Assembly: GCA_937775265.1 (NCBI GenBank)
Contig: CALKBV010000012.1
Coordinates: 62,001 to 126,000, forward strand
Reading direction: 5' to 3'
DNA length: 64,000 nt
From: an uncultured Pseudomonadales bacterium
Lineage (GTDB): Bacteria; Pseudomonadota; Gammaproteobacteria; Pseudomonadales; Azotimanducaceae
Part shown: positions 62,902-64,000 of the stretch, piece by piece
How positions within the stretch are numbered: position 1 is the first letter of the stretch
Layout of the letters: each line of letters begins with the position of its first letter
The notes under the pieces: generated by a model
What the model was told of the DNA's origin: nothing
Database searches by the model: none
Seen by the model: only the letters and a program-made list of their open reading frames with translations
Made by a program: the position numbers and the translations under genes

Positions 62902-63735
62902 AAATACCCGCGGCTGCTCACCCGCAGCGATCTCGTTCAATATCGTCGCCAGTCGTTCGCTGGCCAATACTAGCCGTGCGATCAGGACGGGTTTGTTGCG
63001 TTCCAGGTAATCGGACCCAAGGCTGTCGCCGGAGGCGATGATGTTTCCCTGGGCGTTGGAATAGGCATTTGTGCGTCCCAATGAGAGTGATTCGTTAAAC
63101 CAGTCAATGATGTGCTTGTGTTCTCTGGTTTTCTCGACGGACAACAGAAAATCGAGACTGTCCGGATATTTTATGCCCATGGATTCAAGCATGCCGTAAT
63201 CCCACAGCGCGTGTAGGTTTGTTTCCTTGCCCTGCCATAGAACGGTGATCTTGTTACCGCCCCAGTCGCTGGCATTGCCGATATGCAAAGGTTGATGTAG
63301 ATCGCCGAGGAAGTGACCCAGAAACCGGAGCGCGGCTGCGCGTCTCGCTTTTTCCCTGCCGGAACCCGCTGGTCGAGAAAGGTAGGTCAGTGCTTTTTGA
63401 ATACCCGTCGCTATACAGTTAAGCGCAGCGCAGTCGCGAAGAAGGTCCACGGTAAGCGCTTCGTCGGGCACGTTGATGAAATGTTGCTCATAGGTACCTT
63501 TGTGATTGCTGTACTTCACGTCGTCCGGCCAAAGGCAGGACTCGGCGAATGAAACCTGGCCACCTTTCAGAGCCTTGCCTTCGACCAGAAGCGTATCGAC
63601 CATGATTCTTGCCTCAGGTGTGAGTTTCGCTTGCGCCATGGCGCAGACAAGCCGGTGACCGTCCCACCCCCAGGCTTGTGCATTAAAAGATACAAGAAGC
63701 AGGAACAAGCTTGAGAATACAAATCTGAGCGACAT
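62884..63735 (-). CDS. S1/P1 family zinc nuclease, exported
   Basis: A 283-residue zinc-dependent nuclease of the S1/P1 class, which cuts single-stranded DNA and RNA. ATG 63735 gives a signal peptide ending FNAQA, and the mature protein would begin with Trp22 (WGWDGH), the N-terminal Trp that itself binds zinc in this family. Other ligands are His27, His in QHFINV, Asp in YPDS or nearby, and the HFLGDLHQPLHIG cluster near residue 135-147 with its His and Asp residues. Length is typical. It probably scavenges nucleic-acid phosphorus or bases in the periplasm. Confidence 0.92.
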   Translation of the reverse strand: MSLRFVFSSLFLLLVSFNAQAWGWDGHRLVCAMAQAKLTPEARIMVDTLLVEGKALKGGQVSFAESCLWPDDVKYSNHKGTYEQHFINVPDEALTVDLLRDCAALNCIATGIQKALTYLSRPAGSGREKARRAAALRFLGHFLGDLHQPLHIGNASDWGGNKITVLWQGKETNLHALWDYGMLESMGIKYPDSLDFLLSVEKTREHKHIIDWFNESLSLGRTNAYSNAQGNIIASGDSLGSDYLERNKPVLIARLVLASERLATILNEIAAGEQPRVFLLISP

Positions 63736-63805
63736 GACAGTCTCCATCTATTACGTATAAGGCATGGGGTACCTTCAGGTTCGGATTGTACTACGCAACA
63801 TGATC

Positions 63806-64000
63806 TTAGCGTGCTGGCAACGTCAGATCTTCCTGGGCTGGCTGTAGTGGCTTCAGCAGCTCAACGTAGCCCCAGTCCGGGGAAACAATGGCATTTGCAT
63901 TGGATTCATCGATCTGTCCGGTAACGAAATGTTTTCGTGAATAGGTCGAGGTGCCAATTAGCCAGGCAACAAGCAGCAGCACCAAAACGAGGCCGATGGC
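63806..64000 (-). CDS. Membrane-anchored protein, C-terminal part only (5' end outside window)
   Basis: A minus-strand frame with 64 residues before TAA 63806-63808 that is open to the window edge. It begins inside a hydrophobic helix (IGLVLVLLLVAWLIG) and ends with a hydrophilic tail containing SRKHFVTGQIDESNANAIVSPDW and VELLKPLQPAQED (split). The family cannot be recognised from this piece. It lies 70 nt upstream of the nuclease start on the same strand and could be cotranscribed with it. Confidence 0.6.
   Translation of the reverse strand, partial: AIGLVLVLLLVAWLIGTSTYSRKHFVTGQIDESNANAIVSPDWGYVELLKPLQPAQEDLTLPAR

Noticed and set aside
1-64000. CRISPR arrays, prophage, IS elements, rRNA or tRNA genes
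   Set aside because: I saw no regularly spaced repeats, no integrase or transposase reading frame, and no cloverleaf-like or rRNA-like sequence on either strand by eye. A tRNAscan or Infernal run would be decisive.

Overview
The window looks like a chromosomal segment of a free-living, Gram-negative, aerobic gammaproteobacterium, probably a marine or aquatic heterotroph. Supporting signs are an LptG permease, a TonB-ExbB-ExbD-TtpC energising cluster, a LexA box of the CTG-N10-CAG type, TIGR02450 and VF530 small proteins, a CYP153-type P450, molybdenum hydroxylases and many degradative enzymes. I see no phage, IS element, CRISPR array, rRNA or tRNA. The species cannot be named from the sequence.

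The main result is two genes interrupted by an in-frame UGA exactly at the catalytic cysteine position. Both read as selenoproteins. The first is a glutathione peroxidase (4266-4742, minus; Sec36 in the NLASQ-U-GLTGQY context). The second is a DsbA/FrnE-like thiol oxidoreductase (28695-29348, minus; U21-P-W-C24). Each UGA is followed, after 20 or 21 nt, by the apical loop of a predicted hairpin with a 7-bp stem and a loop starting GGUC, which is the expected form of a bacterial SECIS. A normal ORF call truncates or misses both genes. The selA/B/C/D machinery is not in this window.

Layout. 1-4.1 kb: CoA-transferase (partial), TauD-like dioxygenase, SpoU-type RNA methyltransferase and an amidohydrolase. 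4.2-7.2 kb: SOS-type imuA-imuB under a perfect LexA box, with the selenoprotein GPx 32 nt downstream. 7.2-11.9 kb: CYP153 P450 with a one-base frameshift, small zinc-ribbon and Trp-rich proteins, a proline iminopeptidase-like hydrolase, and divergent lrp/ald. 11.9-19.0 kb: a decayed, mosaic interval flanked by a 180-bp direct repeat. That repeat records duplication of a tail-to-tail ald/arylsulfotransferase junction with reciprocal loss. Inside are remnants, three tiny membrane proteins, an LLM oxidoreductase and an Ior-type molybdenum hydroxylase. 19-22 kb: arylsulfotransferase-like protein, M19 dipeptidase and a crotonase. 22.4-28.7 kb: S9A peptidase plus a CoxG-CoxS-CoxL-CoxM-like molybdenum hydroxylase of form II (AYRGAGR), so probably not a CO dehydrogenase.

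28.7-44.3 kb: selenoprotein DsbA-like, KstD-like flavoprotein, SURF1, TruA, VF530, a membrane protein with lptG, a CinA-like/NadD-like fusion, leuB, NamZ-type muramidase, gor and a DUF429 protein. 44.3-49.6 kb: a Na+:alanine symporter with a large inserted domain, a PreP-like M16 protease and a dienelactone hydrolase. 49.9-55.2 kb: a six-gene TonB system (DUF3450, TtpC, ExbB, ExbD, TonB, TPR) ending in a terminator shared with convergent rsgA. 56.5-61.6 kb: a likely operon of SerC-like aminotransferase, SMP-30 lactonase and the tripartite carboxylate transporter TctC-TctB-TctA. TctB seems to start at a non-canonical codon. 61.7-64 kb: an NTT/MFS-like carrier, an S1/P1 nuclease and a partial membrane protein.

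Recurring themes are thiol/peroxide defence (Sec-GPx, Sec-DsbA-like, Gor), amino-acid and peptide use (Ald, Lrp, AgcS, PreP, M19 and S9 peptidases) and oxidation of hydrophobic or aromatic carbon (CYP153, KstD-like, Mo hydroxylases, CoA-transferase, crotonase).
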